60,000 nucleotides of DNA from Takakia lepidozioides (lineage: Eukaryota > Streptophyta > Takakiopsida > Takakiales > Takakiaceae). Shown in pieces: positions 1 to 11,717 of the stretch; positions within the stretch are counted from its first letter, which is position 1, and each line of letters begins with the position of its first letter. Both the position numbers and the translations under genes were made by a program. Location: assembly GCA_030704615.1 (NCBI GenBank), contig CM060732.1, forward strand, positions 27,220,001-27,280,000, given 5' to 3'. A model generated the notes under the pieces. The model ran no database searches, was not told the DNA's origin, and saw only the letters and a list, made by a program, of their open reading frames with translations.

Positions 1-79
1 GGAGAAGCATCCAGGAAAGCAATGCAATGAATGAACCCACAAAAATGTAGCCTCTGGAGCACTGTTAGAATGTTTGTAC

Positions 80-1235
80 CTTCACAGTAGCAGTGTTGTA
101 TGGTTGTTGTCCGAAAACAGGCTGAGACTCCAAAAACTTAGGAATACTGGCAGCTTTCGATGCCTTCCACAAGAAAGGCCACAACACCTCTGTTAGATAC
201 TCATCAGTTGGTGAATCTGGTTGCACCTTCCATGGCTCTGGAAAAATCCCACTGAAGGGAGGATTGTTTGCCGCCTTTCTTGGTGTGTCGTCAACAAGAA
301 CGGTGTCCTTATAAGTCCATTCTGGCCAGTCTGCCCACACTGTAGACAAGTTCTTGAAATATAATGGCTTTGAATCAGACCCCTTACGGCATGGGAGGAC
401 TGGATCCTCGTCACAGTGAAGGGCATCCCACTGGAAAACCAGGTTAGTGTGGGCTGCAAAAATATAGTCCACCATTGGGAAGAAGTTGTGAGCTTGGCAA
501 CAAGACCACACCGCCACCTCAAAGTGTTCAAAACACTTTTGCAAAAAGTCATAACAGCGTGGTCTCAAAACTACCATCTTCTTGCCACACATCTTCCCCA
601 CAAAACCATGCACGCCCATTAGCAGAATGAAAAGATTCACATAATAGACCATTTAAGTCCATAATTAGTAAATGCTTCCTCGTTGGTCCAGGAAGTAAAC
701 TGACATTTGGCTTCAACATGTGAGCAGGAGAAATTAAAACAACCTGCTTGTTTGTTTTGTCCCCGTCTGCATCTTCCTCCCCATCTAAACTCCCACATAC
801 CTGCATACCAGAATCCGGTGTGCCCGGCGGCTCTGTCACCATTGCCCCCTGGACTGCTACTGCCTTTGTACGTGGCAAGGGCTGAATTTCCACGTGTACC
901 TCACAGCTGGCCTTCCCTGTATCCTGCTGCTGCTCGGTCAAATTCAAAAGATCATCACTGACAGGAAGACATAAGGGCTTAGAGTGAGCACCAGTTACCA
1001 TCTGAAATTGGGATTCCAAACATTTTGATACTGTCACAACAGACGTATCCATCGTAGATGTCACTGGTCCTACGCCTGGTAGATTAATCCCCAATCTGGT
1101 CACAATGGCTTTCTGGTACTCAATCATACTCTGCATCTGTAATTTTAATTCTGCCATGTCACGTCCTTGTGATTCCACCAGTTTGTCCAAGCCATCCATC
1201 CTGCCAACTACTGTAGAATATGCGAGACTTCCCTC
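80..1235 (-). pseudogene. Second exon of the composite gene: coiled coil plus FCP1/NIF-like HAD phosphatase domain
   Basis: The acceptor is at about 1236-1237 (GGCAG before GAGGGAAG). The first part is a short amphipathic helix (DMAELKLQMQSMIEYQKAI) and a linker. After KHLLIMDLNGLLCESF, which matches the plant FCP1-like HAD motif I (DLNGLL), the frame shifts by one base near 560-600 and continues as VVLRPRCYDFLQKCFEHFEV, then KPLYFKNLSTVW, VLVDDTPRKAANNPPFSGIF (HAD motif III/IV region) and DEYLTEVLWPFL. FCP1/NIF phosphatases remove phosphate from Ser/Thr or related substrates. Motif I here is DLNG rather than DxDx(T/V), as in many plant FCP1-like proteins, so activity is uncertain. A possible donor (GTACAA) at about 79 suggests further exons outside the window. 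Frameshift plus upstream nonsense codon make it a probable pseudogene. Confidence 0.55.
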
Positions 1236-1599
1236 CTGCCAATCCATGAAAACTTGCCCAAGTATGAATCAAACCAAAAAAACCTAGCATGAACAACCAT
1301 TGGAAAGAAAACCCAGGCCAAAAGCCGTGAAAAAAACCCTAGCAACCTATGATGCAGCAACCACTCTAGCAAACGTGGAAAACACACTTACCCGCCTGTC
1401 ACTCCCAGCTGACAACCGTGACACTGAACCCTCTTGAATTTCATATAATGTAGGAGGGCACCCTGATAGTGTTTCCTATAAATTAATCCATGCCACAAAC
1501 AAACCCATGCCACAAGTCAGTAAGCAATGTGAGGGCTGACTATATACACATAGCAATTCAATGAGGAACAAAATACAGAGTCGTGATGATGCCACTTAC

Positions 1600-2547
1600 C
1601 AAGCGTGCTTCCACCATTGCCTTCCCACCACGGCCAGTCTTGGTAGGATTCAGAATTGCACCATTTGCCTTCTTCATGTTGCCCGACACTTTGTGGAACA
1701 CCTCTGTCTGCCAGTAACTTACAAGCTTGTTCCATACCTTGTCAGATATAGTAATGGGTTTCCCCTTACCACCCAACCACGCAGTGTGTGCTTCATAACG
1801 CTGGCTCTTCATTATTCTGCCAATTGTTTGTTTTAGGTGGAAGTCTTTTAACTCGTGCGGCGTATATGAAAATAGCTTAGCCAGGTGATCTCTGATTTCG
1901 TATACAACTTCATCAGGTTGGTTGTTGATGGCAAGGGAACAATCTAGCTTGCGATAAGCCTGTCCTTTAAGGGCAGCGTGCCATACATTCCGGGTCTGAC
2001 CATACGGGGCTCCTTTGAGGTTCGTCAAAATCACCGTGGGAGGAAGACCTGCAGCTATTCTCTCTTCCTTGATCTTGGCAGCTTCAATTTTGGCTGAGCT
2101 ATTAGCCCTCCTTAAAGCATTGGTTCTATCATTCTTTGAAACGGCACCCTCCCCTCCTTCAGAGACCTCCGTGCGCTCAGGAGAATTCAAAGCAGGATCC
2201 TACCAAGTAGGGACTGGTGGCCATGGTTGTTGGCCAGAAGGCCGAGGACCATACTGGCCATACTGTCCATAAGCAGGAGGATATTCCGGTGGCCTGCCAC
2301 CCCCATAGCTATTAGGGGGTGGCAAATATGGTGGAGGAGGATACTGCCCATATGGAGGAGCACCATATTGACCCTGACCATACTGAGTGCCAGACTGTGG
2401 GTATTGAGGCATACCATAATAAGGTGGGGGTACTGGTGGCACATAATTCACAACGTTGGGAGAGTTAGGGCCACCTCCTGCGTTCTTATGGGCGCCATCT
2501 CCATTGCTAGCAGCAGAGATCGTGGATCCAGTGCGCTTGTGCTTGCC
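1600..2547 (-). pseudogene. Exon of a transposon-like composite gene: P/Y/G-rich region plus transposase_24-like domain
   Basis: Minus-strand exon bounded by an acceptor (pyrimidine tract then CAG at about 2548-2550) and a donor (GTAAGT just below 1600). The first third is low complexity, rich in Pro, Tyr, Gly and Gln (repeats such as PPYGQYPPPPY). The later part has a basic helical stretch followed by KVWNKLVSYWQTEVFHKVSG and KKANGAILNPTKTGRGGKA, which resembles the plant Ptta/En/Spm transposase_24 family (W..LV.YW...F...S...KKN......GR). A single TAG near 2199-2201 interrupts an otherwise open frame (VPTW, stop, DPALNSPERTEV), so this copy is probably dead unless the stop is an error or polymorphism. 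It continues into the exon at 80-1235. Family assignment is by motif resemblance only. Confidence 0.55.
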
Positions 2548-2984
2548 CTGAAAAGAAATTCCCCCAGTACAATGTGGGTGATTACACATACATATAGGCA
2601 GCAAGCAGCAAATCCTTGAATTCAGGCAAAACAAACTGGAAGCACATATCATTTGTAAAGACAAGATTACCCAAAACTTAGTATGATCTTGGGCAGTAAA
2701 TCTCCCAAATTTGATTGGCCCCAATGATGTCCTCCCAGTACATTTTTGAGCCCTCTTAGGTATGGGGTGTTCCTGAAATCCATAGCAAAAATTCAAATGG
2801 ACAAACCTGATGGGTCCATGAGAAGTATCCCTCCAAGTTTTACTGATATTCTGGGTGCATATGTAACCCAAGTATCTCTATAAGTAGCCATTGTAACTAG
2901 TCTTTAGGACTGCATTTTGCAAGTCATATCCATGACTGTTTGCGTGGCACCTGGAGTCCTGCTGCAGAGAGGGTTGCAGTCACA
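2548..2984. other. No gene seen; upstream intron/5' flank of the composite gene
   Basis: Non-coding flank or intron above the 2547 acceptor. The reading frame stays open here on the minus strand, but the residues look non-coding and no motif is recognisable. Confidence 0.4.
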
Positions 2985-3400
2985 ACTATATGACTAATAT
3001 ATGACTACATTGTCTGTTGAGCGCTGCCTACATGGAGAGGCTTCAGCGGGACACGTGCGCCACTGCGCAAGCGACACATCATGCATTCGTCAGGGGATCA
3101 TATGACTATATGTCTGCAAAGTGATGCCTACATGGAGAGGCGACGGATGGACACGTGCGCCACTGCGAATTTGACATGTCACGACTTCTTGCCATGATCA
3201 TATGACTACATGTCTGCACAGTGATGCCTACATGGAGAGGCGCTAGCGAGACACGTGTGTTATGGCAGATTTCACACGTGGTGACTACATGACTCACTCA
3301 TATGACTACACGGATGTCTACATGGAGAGATATTAGTGGGACACCTGTTGCACTTGAGATGTGACATGTGGCACACAGACAAAATATATGACTAGCATAT
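2985..3400. repeat. ~100-bp tandem repeat, four diverged copies
   Basis: The phrase GCCTACATGGAGAGG starts at about 3026, 3126 and 3226, and a diverged form (GTCTACATGGAGAG) near 3315. Each copy also carries CATATGACTAYA upstream and GACACGTG downstream. Spacing is 100, 100 and about 90 bp. The arrangement resembles subterminal repeats of a DNA transposon, but the owner is not clear; candidates are the composite element to the left and the hAT fragment to the right. Confidence 0.75.
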
Positions 3401-4058
3401 ATGACTACGGATCTTTACACGTGGTGAAAATATGGATAAAGAATGTCGTGTCATATACTGCCACGTGTTCTGGTTTGAGCAAGAGTGATGCCATGTGTCA
3501 TCAAGATTGTTTTCCAAAATAGTTTATATTTTTAATGTTCATACTTTAATTTTTAGTTTTCATTTAATATTTAAAAGAACAGGGAGATTGCAGCCTTGGA
3601 TTTTTTTTTAAATGGTATTATTTTTAATATTATTATTTAAAATGAAAGTGAATTAAATGATTTAAAATCTTCATTACATGGTGAAATTCCAACATGAAAA
3701 CAGAATGGATCCCTCCTGTATACTATCAACCACAAGGAGAATGAAAATAGTCAACTACAGGGCAATACAAGCCCTATAAATCACATTACAAAAATCCAAA
3801 TGAGACCAATATCCCAATGGAGACCTCAAAAGCCACAAGGTCAAAAAATCCATGCCTCAAAAGGCCCAGCCAAAAACAAGCAAGCCCACACATGGGCTGA
3901 ATTGTTGTAGCTAGTATGTTCTAGTGTTATTAGAATCAAGAACTCTGTTAAACAGTGCAATACTGACTATCCCTTCCGCAGCTCCATAAGTTTCAGTAAC
4001 TTTAGACTCCAAAGTGTTGTCTGGCCTTATCTGTTGTAGTGTTTTCTGTCTTTTGCAG
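3401..4058. other. AT-rich spacer without a recognisable gene
   Basis: AT-rich stretch (about 3510-3680) followed by unique-looking sequence. The end (about 4045-4058, CTGTCTTTTGCAG) is a good 3' splice site for the hAT fragment that follows, so part of this region is probably a transposase intron. Confidence 0.4.
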
Positions 4059-4717
4059 TCACTTTTAATCGAGGCCATGCACAGAATATGTGTGCACTTA
4101 TGCTTGATCCTCGGTACAAAGGCCTACAGTGCATCATGGACTATGGAAGACGAGAAAATACAAAGGCTATTGCAGAAGAGTACGATCAACAAGTCATGTT
4201 GCCACTATTGGTAACTGCATTCAAGCACCTCAATCCAGGCCGTGCAGATAGTCCTCTTCCAGAAGAGCCACTCCCTCAGGAATCACTATGGGGAGTTTCT
4301 GCCTCGACTGAGGAGGTGAGCTTAGGGCTTGTAAAAAGTGAGTTATCAATGTATCGCCGTTTGAGTGTGAATCCAGATGATGTCAAGTCTCCGTTATTGT
4401 GGTGGAAGGATCATGAAAGCCGCTTCCCTAATGTAGGGTTTTTGGCTCGCCAATTTCTAGGAATACCATGTTCGCAGATTGAGACCGAACGCATATTCAG
4501 CATTGCAGGGATACTTACCAGTATGCGTCGATGCCGACTTGGAGTGAAGAACATGGACAAATTAGTGATGATTTTAAAGAACTGGCCTAGCGATGCAAGG
4601 ACTGGTTGTCTTCTCGCTGATAAGGGAGTGGAGGAATTTTTCATTGCTGAAGATGATCTCCTTGAAGATTATGAAGAAGAACTTAAAGATGCCGATTACT
4701 TTGTGGATGTGTTGTAG
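4059..4717 (+). pseudogene. hAT transposase, C-terminal dimerisation region (truncated)
   Basis: Open frame after a splice acceptor. It begins with HAQNMCALMLDPRYKGLQ (the conserved MLDPRYK block of hAT transposases) and ends with the hAT dimerisation domain: LLWWKDHESRFPNVGFLARQ, then IPCSQIETERIFSIAGIL, RCRLGVKNMDKLVMILKNW. An acidic tail (DDLLEDYEEELKDADY) precedes the stop at 4715-4717. The BED zinc finger and most of the catalytic core are absent from the sequence just upstream, so this is a 5'-truncated remnant, or its other exons lie in sequence too decayed to read. The family call is secure; activity is very unlikely. Confidence 0.8.
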
Positions 4718-5096
4718 CACTTAGTTTCAGTACTTTCAGGCTGTGAGGATGTCTGCAATTGTGTGGCAGCTTCAGTACTCTTAACATGTTTGCAAATGTT
4801 GTGACTCAACAGATTGGGGCAATCATATGGCTTCTGTTACAAATTGAATTATAGTGCACTTGAAACACAATGTCTGCATGTTTATTTCGCTTTGACTGTA
4901 GAGATTTTGTCTTTTTTTGTGCTATCAGATTGTATTAGCTCATGGAGCTTGGTAATTGCAATGGTCTAAGGCTGTAAGTTAGTGAGTGATGCTCACTTGA
5001 AAATATTGGTATGAGATGATTTGCTTCTGAGAATTTCAAGGAGCAAAATTTGCTTCCAAGTGAATAGGTTGGTTGAAGTGCTGAAGTGCACACTTC

Positions 5097-5144
<48 letters not shown>

Positions 5145-6944
5145 AATAAATATTATAATAATAAAATTTGAAATTTAAAAAAGAAAAAAGAAAAAAACTG
5201 ATACCAGTATTGATCACCAATACTTGCTGGTATCACTTTGATATTGCTCATATTTATACCAGTACTGCATAATTCCAATCTCAACAATTACTCATACCAT
5301 ACTAGTAGTGGAAATGTCAATATATGGCTGGTACCAGAGTTCAGCTGGTATCAAACATCTTTAAAATCCTCTATACCAGGACCAGATTGGTATGTGTTGC
5401 ATGCGATACCAGACCAACACTAGATGTAACCTCCAGTACCTTATATGCTTCAAAACATACAATATTAGTGTATTGTTGAACCCGTTGCAGATATGCAGTT
5501 CTTCCAGCGAGGTGACATTGATGAAACATGTTGTCTCACCCCCAACATGACGTTTATTTCCTATGTTTTTCGTCATTAATGCACAAGTTAAGCCGCGCGC
5601 ACATCAAATTGCTCGAAAATTCGACGAACTTATTTATTTTTGTTGTGACTAAGGGATTGGAGGTTCTCTGGGAGAATGCCACCAAGATGAAGGGGTCCTT
5701 ACAATAGAGGAGACAAATATTTTTTTAGTTCAAGTGGATTCAATAGAAATAAATGTTATTTTTGACAGATTGTAGGCAAAGCTACGTATGTTAAGCCGTG
5801 TCTTGTTACACCTTTGGGATCAAAAGCTCATCTATCAAGTGTTAGCCCTTGTGCCCGATATATTGTTCAAGCCGCTGCAAATTGAATGGAGAATTGTGTA
5901 CGAGTAATAACATGTTGAGAATTATGTTATGTTAGTGGCTCTTCAACTCGCATCACTTAAACCCCCGCGGATGGAAGGACGGGACGAAAAGTCCCAAGGA
6001 CGACTTTTTGGACAACTATGGTCACGCCTACAGCAACGAGCTCTCCGCATATGGCTAATTAGGCTGGACTAGGCCAATCAACAGACTTAGGCTGGACTGG
6101 GCTATCTGAATCCATCAACCCCATTTGATCATGCATGAATTTATCCATGAGCCATTCATGTCATAACCCCGGCGATGCCCATGCCTCGTCTGGTACAATC
6201 ACCTCACCTTCTAGAATCCACTGCTTCTGTGTGGCATGTAACAACGCGATTTTCGAATGGAATGCACAAAGTCTCCGAGCAGGACGATGTGATGATGTCC
6301 ACTCCAACGTCTTGTTGTTAAGATGATCCCAAGAGACAACACGAGCCCCAACATGATTCTGCACTGTCTGAGTGAGTAGAGCATGGTTCAAAACCTTAAT
6401 ACGAAAAGTATTGATATAATTTTGTAACATGTTTACAAGTTGGGGCTAATTTCCAATCAGACATGATTTTGGAAGGGCTCAAACACATATAAACAAATTA
6501 TGAACTGATGATTGCATTGCTACAATATTGCTCGTTAGATCGTTGTTGTTGCTCGTTAGCTTGCTCGCGATGTTTTTCATTGCTCACTAGAAGCATTCGT
6601 GTCTTTTCCGAATCGACTGGGTGTCTGCCAACCACTCCGGGAACCACTTGGCAATAAACCGGAGTCGTAGCAAAAATTCAGGCTATTTAATTAATTATCT
6701 AAATACATAAAATTTGAAAAAGTGGAAATTACAAGTGGTTCTAATTACTGCACATGCGACTAGAAATTAGGGTTCATAATTCGATTAATGGAATAAAGAT
6801 ATTTATTCATTAAAGTGAATATGTAGTCAACTCCTTGAACCACTGCGCATTGATTGCACCCGTGATTGGGGCCACATTTGCTGACGTGTGTTTCACAAGA
6901 ACAGGCAAACAAAATCTGGCCTTGGGGGTTTGCATATTTTAATA
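4718..6944. other. Intergenic; no gene recognised
   Basis: Contains a ~39-bp poly-T run (about 5100-5138) and a stretch at 5200-5440 dense in TACCAG/CTGGTA inverted hexamers. The small ORFs here (for example 6135-6430 on both strands) have no family signature and overlap each other. Confidence 0.4.
5100..5138. repeat. Poly-T tract
   Basis: Uninterrupted run of T followed by AT-rich sequence. It could be the poly-A tail of a minus-strand retrotransposed sequence. No matching retroelement body was recognised to its right. Confidence 0.85.
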
Positions 6945-7135
6945 TGTACTGCCTCCACCTGGAAGTGACATGGAAGGTCCATGGTGACATCGTGAAAGCT
7001 GGAATTGTAGGGTTTGTCATTCTGAACACCGCCCTGGTGGACATGTATGTCGAATGGAGGAGCATTGAAGATGCAAAGGTAATGTTTGACTGTGGCTCAA
7101 CGAGATGTCGTGGAGTGCGATGATCGCATTGGTAG
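6945..7135 (+). pseudogene. PPR fragment (one L/S motif piece)
   Basis: Translates as KVHGDIVKAGIVGFVILNTA, LVDMYVEWRSIEDAKVMFD, closely matching the internal PPR triplet of the intact gene at 12.3-15.4 kb (KVHGDIVKAGIVPDVVLNTA). It loses frame near 7090, where codons for the Asn-Met-Ala-Gln stretch are missing. It is an orphan internal fragment that directly abuts the 5' part of a second broken PPR copy, consistent with unequal exchange or duplication among PPR repeats. Confidence 0.75.
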
Positions 7136-7159
7136 CAAGGCAATGATGTATGCATGATT

Positions 7160-8115
7160 TGTGCAAAGGTAGTGATAGCTGAAGGAGCAGGATAGAGTGT
7201 GGGTCCATATTCATCCAAGAAGGTTAGATTTCAAGCTCTAGATTACCTATGGATCCTTGTGGAAGGATAGCTACAAGAAACCTCCATGGGTAGATGGTTA
7301 GCTAGAAGTGGCAGCTGTAGCGGCACAGTTGATAAAATCAAGCACCTCAACCATGACCACAACTTTTGGAAGAGGATCAACCGAGGGAGTCCACAATACC
7401 TCTTCTGGCACTTATGGGCATGTGAAGATGCTTTATGAGCAGGTAGACTGAAAGAGGCTCTACAAACTTTAAGCCGAAGAGGCATTTCAGCAGATGTAGA
7501 TACGTATGTGTGTCTATTGCATAAGTGCATTAAGATGAAATGCCTAGAAGTTAGAAAGCAGGTGCACACTCACATTGTCCAAAGTGGATTCACGCCAAAC
7601 GTTTTTCTACTCAACAATCTTGTCAACATGTATGTTAAGGGGAGCATCATGGATGATCACCAAGTGTGCCTCAACGATCTTTGATCACGTGGAATATAAT
7701 GTTGGCAGGATTACCAAGCATGGGCGTGGTACGAATGCTTTGGAGACCTGTGAGCAAATGATGCGCGAAGGGGTGAAGCCCAACCACATCGCATTTGTAT
7801 GTGTTTGCACTGCGTGTGCAAGCCTGGAAAAGGGGAACGGGGTCCATGGTGATATCGGTCAAAGCTGGAATTGTAGCAGATGTCATTCTGAACACTACCC
7901 TGACGTGGACATGTATGCCAAATGTGGATGCATTGAGGATGCAAAGGGAGTTTTCGACACTATGGCTAAACGAGATATGATGTTGTGGAGTGCAATGCTT
8001 GCAGGGTATGCACAACAGAGACGTGGGATGGATGCTTTGGAGACCTATGATCAAATAATGGGGGAGGGGGTGAAGCCCGGCCACTTTGTGTGCATTTGCA
8101 ATGCTTGTGCAAGGC
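7160..8115 (+). pseudogene. Truncated PPR gene copy with PDF half-motif
   Basis: Homologous to 12,090 onward. It starts with the PDF C-half (SLWILV then KKPPWVDG) interrupted by TAG codons, then the same leader (TTFGRGSTEGVHNTSSGT). PPR motifs follow: NALETCEQMMREGVKPNHIA, VDMYAKCGCIEDAKGVFDTM, MLWSAMLAGYAQQRRGMDAL, ending abruptly at FVCICNACARHC near 8110. Several frameshifts and deletions are visible (near 7455, 7650-7680 and in the L motif around 7830-7900). No E or DYW domain follows. It is clearly a decayed paralogue of the neighbouring intact PPR-DYW gene, which it resembles at the nucleotide level. Confidence 0.85.
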
Positions 8116-10561
8116 ACTGTTTGGTTAGTTGTTGTTAGATATGTTAACTTAGTATTCTTAGTGATTCGGAGCAGGCGTACCTTCGTATACATCTGAGCAC
8201 ACGTCCGACGCCCAGGCTCACTCACCAGTTTCAGAAATGGCTCTGTGGTGGCAATTTGGAGGGGTTGCGGTTAAGAGGCTTGGCAACGCAGTGGCGGGCA
8301 AACTCGTTTGGATTGCGCCAAGTTGCGCCACTTTCGGATCGACTATTTTCTTGAGCATGCATAAGAGTGAGCAGAGTGTGCTAATTGTGTCGCACCTGAG
8401 CGGTTGACTAGCGACGATACGACCAAGATCCAAGGCGATACCAAGGCAATGACTTGAGGCTCGATTTTTTGGAGAAGAAAGTGGTTTCAATGAGCAAGTT
8501 CAATCCCTTTTGCGGAACACGTTTCTAACAATCTACAACAAAAGTGCAAGAAGATCATACCTATAAGATGCTCTTCTTTAAAAGAGCTCTTTGCTATGGT
8601 CACCCAGAATACGATAGTATGCCTTGAAGCCTCCCCCAACCAAATAATTTTCCTTCACCTAATAACTGCAAGTGCCAAAACAACAATGAGAAGGAAACTA
8701 CAAACCTCACACATGCAAAAACCTGGCAAAGACAAGGTATTTGCAAACCTTACACATGCAAAAACAATTCAACCATCCAGGTTGCTACACCTCAACCATG
8801 TTACTTCCTATTCCTCCACTTCGTTTTTCATTTATCATGAAAAGACATGGAAAGGCACATATCTGCCTTTAGCAAATATTAACATTTCTCTCCAGCTAAG
8901 TAAAATAAGTCATTCCAATTGCCCGTACAATTTCAGCGTGCTAGTATCTTGTCATGGAACGCTAGGTAGGCGTTCTACGCTGAAACTTGTTGGAAATTAC
9001 CTCTTTGGAAGGATGTTTGGCACAAAGATTGAGCGGCGAAGATCTCTGCTTTTCTATGGCAACTTCATACTAGCATTCTGTCGACTAGATGTTTTATTGC
9101 TCCTCTTCATTATATCCGAAATCTGTGTAACAATTAGAACAAGCAGTCCTTGGAACATTGCCTCCTCAACTGCTTGATTATTCGTTATGTTTGGCCTTTG
9201 GTTTTGCGTTTCTATGCTAAATGGAAATCAGTGCACCATGCAGCAATAGCTTGGCAAATTTTCTAGAATGTTTTGCCATGAAAGATTGATATGAACATAA
9301 GTCACTTAAATATCACTTGACAAAAGCTTGATGTGCAAATGTACAGCCAGAACCTCTCAAAGATACAGGAAAGTTCACAGCATGCTCAATCCAAATGGAA
9401 AAAACAACAACAAAAAACATAAGAAAAAACACAACGCGATGTCGAACATAGAAACACACACCGCAACAACAGAACATATCGGAGAAGAAGAAATGCAGAT
9501 TGGAAATTAACGGGCCATGTGAATTGCAACCCTTTTCACATGACATGCCAATCAAAATGCAACTTTTATGGGGCAGAAAAAGAAACAACAACATGAAGCA
9601 CCAGAGAAAGAGACCGTGAAGAAGCTCGTGGATCATCTTCCAATGAGTCAGTGTCCCTGTGACCTAAATTACAAAATTAAATCCTATAACCAGTATTGAG
9701 GAACTCTCAACTTATCTCCATTTTCCGTCAAGATAAACTTGAACTTGCTCCAGGAAATGTTAGTGATAATTTAGAGAGAAAAGCAGCACAAATGCCTAAG
9801 CTATCACACACTGTTGTTTCAAAACATCGACAGCCAAAAGCGTTCCTAGCTAGTTTTATTTGATTTGGGGAGTTTCATGTCTTATATCAATTGCTTTGAA
9901 ATGTTGACCTTTTGTTTGTTTGAAGTTGGCAACCTCGGAGACAAGCTTACCCTCTGACTTTGCACAATAAGTGCCCACAGAATTCTTGTCTACTAGAATA
10001 TGTTCTTAAGAAAACCCTAGAGCCAGTGTTGTTTTTCAGCAACTAAACCGGAACCGGCCCGTGTTTAAAAGTTGAACCGGGACCGCCTCAAATAAACCGG
10101 AACGTCTCTAGAAATAATTGTGGAACCGGAACCCAACTTAGGCCCCTTTCTGTCCCAAAAAAAAAGAAAAAAAAGAAAAAAAGGTTACTTGGCAAACAAA
10201 AACTGCTTGTAATGTCCGTGTGGTAGGATGTTGTTCCTGGGCAGGGCATCCAAGCTTGGTCTTTACTGTGCAGTTTGCAAGGCAGCTTCCTTGGGAGACT
10301 TGACACTGTGCCTGCCCACCTCCCTCCCTGCTCCTTTTCACACACCACTCTACAATCTCCAGACTACACTTACAGGCATAAGCTGGGTTCGCATCTGTGT
10401 ACGTTTGGACATGTTCGTATGTTCCCCATTGTGTAGAGTCCAATGGAGCCCAAAGTGACTTGCATGAATGTTGTTGAAAGCTCACTAGCACCGCTGCGTA
10501 AAGGAACTTGTCAAAATGTTGCTGCTGTCGGGTTTTCGGGCACAAAGGTCTACTGTGGGGC
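8116..10561. other. Intergenic; no gene recognised
   Basis: The longest open frame (8596-9177, plus) has no recognisable domain, low-complexity features or homologous pattern, and I do not regard it as a gene. Around 10,030-10,140 there is a short cluster of AACCGG-containing words. Nothing else could be supported. Confidence 0.4.
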
Positions 10562-10627
10562 GTGGAGCAGAGCTGGCATGAGTTTTTTAAAGATCCTTCA
10601 CAATGGTGGGACAACCGCAATTGCAAG
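10562..10627 (+). pseudogene. PDF-like module 1, N-terminal half exon
   Basis: Encodes VEQSWHEFFKDPSQWWDNRN followed by CK, then a GT donor (GTGTGG). The W-x-E-F-F-x-D-P-S-Q-W-W-D-N-R signature is the first half of the PDF motif found in plant organellar single-stranded-DNA-binding OSB proteins (established for OSB1-like proteins). The C-half lies at about 10,839-10,905 and is frameshifted, so this module is probably dead. It is the most upstream of three modules that precede the intact PPR-DYW gene. Confidence 0.6.
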
Positions 10628-10838
10628 GTGTGGCTCTCTTAATGTACGATGTGAAGAATTTCGTTCATCCTGCAAATGTAGTCTCTTCCTGTTAGTACCA
10701 TGATTTTTGTTGTTTCCTGGGGTTTACTAGATGCTTGGGAAGGTCAGCTTGGTCTTAGGAGGCCGTATTGCAATCTATGGCTGCTCAGCTGCACCGTGGT
10801 GGTTCTCTCAGACCAATCCGAGATCACCCGGCTGCAGA

Positions 10839-10905
10839 CACAAGCAGCACACGCAAGAGGCCCTTTTGGGTTGATGGCCGTTTGAATCCTCCATGGGTCA
10901 TGACA
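10839..10905 (+). pseudogene. PDF-like module 1, C-terminal half (frameshifted)
   Basis: One frame gives HTQEALL and the next gives FWVDGRLNPPWV, so an extra T near 10,863-10,867 splits what would be the LW(V/L)DGRxNPPWV end of a PDF motif. It is the partner of the half-motif at 10,562-10,627. About 200 bp of likely intron separates the halves. Confidence 0.5.
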
Positions 10906-11097
10906 AAAGGTCAAGGACAATGTGGTGAGAGAGCACCTTCTACTGAACCTATTTCAGCCTATTTTACCCTCTTATCAGACTCGTCCATGATTATTCATGT
11001 TCAATTCTGCGAGTAAGCTTGTTGGGTGGAGCTATGGTGGTCTGGAGTGATTTTGACATATGTGGCAACGGGAAAGTGTCCAAAATCAGATGACAGG

Positions 11098-11163
11098 GAC
11101 GAGAAGCCTTGGAATGAATGTTTTTCCGACCCCAGTCAATGGTGGGACAATCGAGGCAAAAAG
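11098..11163 (+). pseudogene. PDF-like module 2, N-terminal half exon
   Basis: Encodes DEKPWNECFSDPSQWWDNRG followed by KK, then a candidate donor (GTGAAT). It is nearly the same as module 3 at nucleotide level, including the following intron sequence. The leucine before the first Trp is Pro here and Tyr is Cys, signs of relaxed constraint. Confidence 0.6.
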
Positions 11164-11429
11164 GTGAATGCCTGTTAGATTCCAGAGAGAAGCAAACAGC
11201 ACGATGCAATGCAAAGCTTGGTTGGAAATTGTCATCCTCTCTCTCCCCAGCTTTTTAAACTCTTGGGAGCAATTCAGCATAGGAACTGGTGTGTGATAAG
11301 TAGGGTTTGGGTGTTCGCTACAAATCTAGGCTGTCATTGTCAGCTGCGAGCAGCAAGGCACGGATCTATACAGGACTGGTCCAGAGGCAGAGATAGCTGA
11401 AGGAGCAGGGAAAGAGTGTGGGTCCAGAT

Positions 11430-11535
11430 ACACCCAAGAGGGCCAGATTTCAAGCACTAGATTACCTACGATTCCCTTTGGCTCTATACCCACAAGAAAC
11501 CTGCATGGGTGGACAGTCAACAGGCAGCAGCGGTG
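11430..11535 (+). pseudogene. PDF-like module 2, C-terminal half with nonsense codon
   Basis: Reads HPRGPDFKH, then TAG at 11,458-11,460, then ITYDSLW and KKPAWVDSQQAAA. PDFKH is the eponymous core of the PDF motif. The stop codon replaces the Lys normally following PDFKH, so this copy is inactivated. Confidence 0.6.
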
Positions 11536-11717
11536 GCGGCGGCACAATTGATAAAATCAGACACTGCTCATGAGCTTCTTCAATACATTTCAGCATGTTT
11601 TTCTCTATTAGCAGAGTCTCCCCTAATTTTTCATGTTGAATTCTGCAATTTAGCTGTGATTTTTGACATCTTACTGCCCATGTGGCAACAGGGAAATATC
11701 CAAAAACAAATAGCAGA

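Noticed and set aside
8596-9177. 193-codon plus-strand frame
   Set aside because: No domain, no splice context and composition typical of translated non-coding DNA.
10741-10840. Possible OB-fold (SSB domain) end upstream of PDF module 1 (VLQSMAAQLHRGG)
   Set aside because: Suggestive of the last strand of an OB fold but too short, and no other OB-fold strands could be read upstream.
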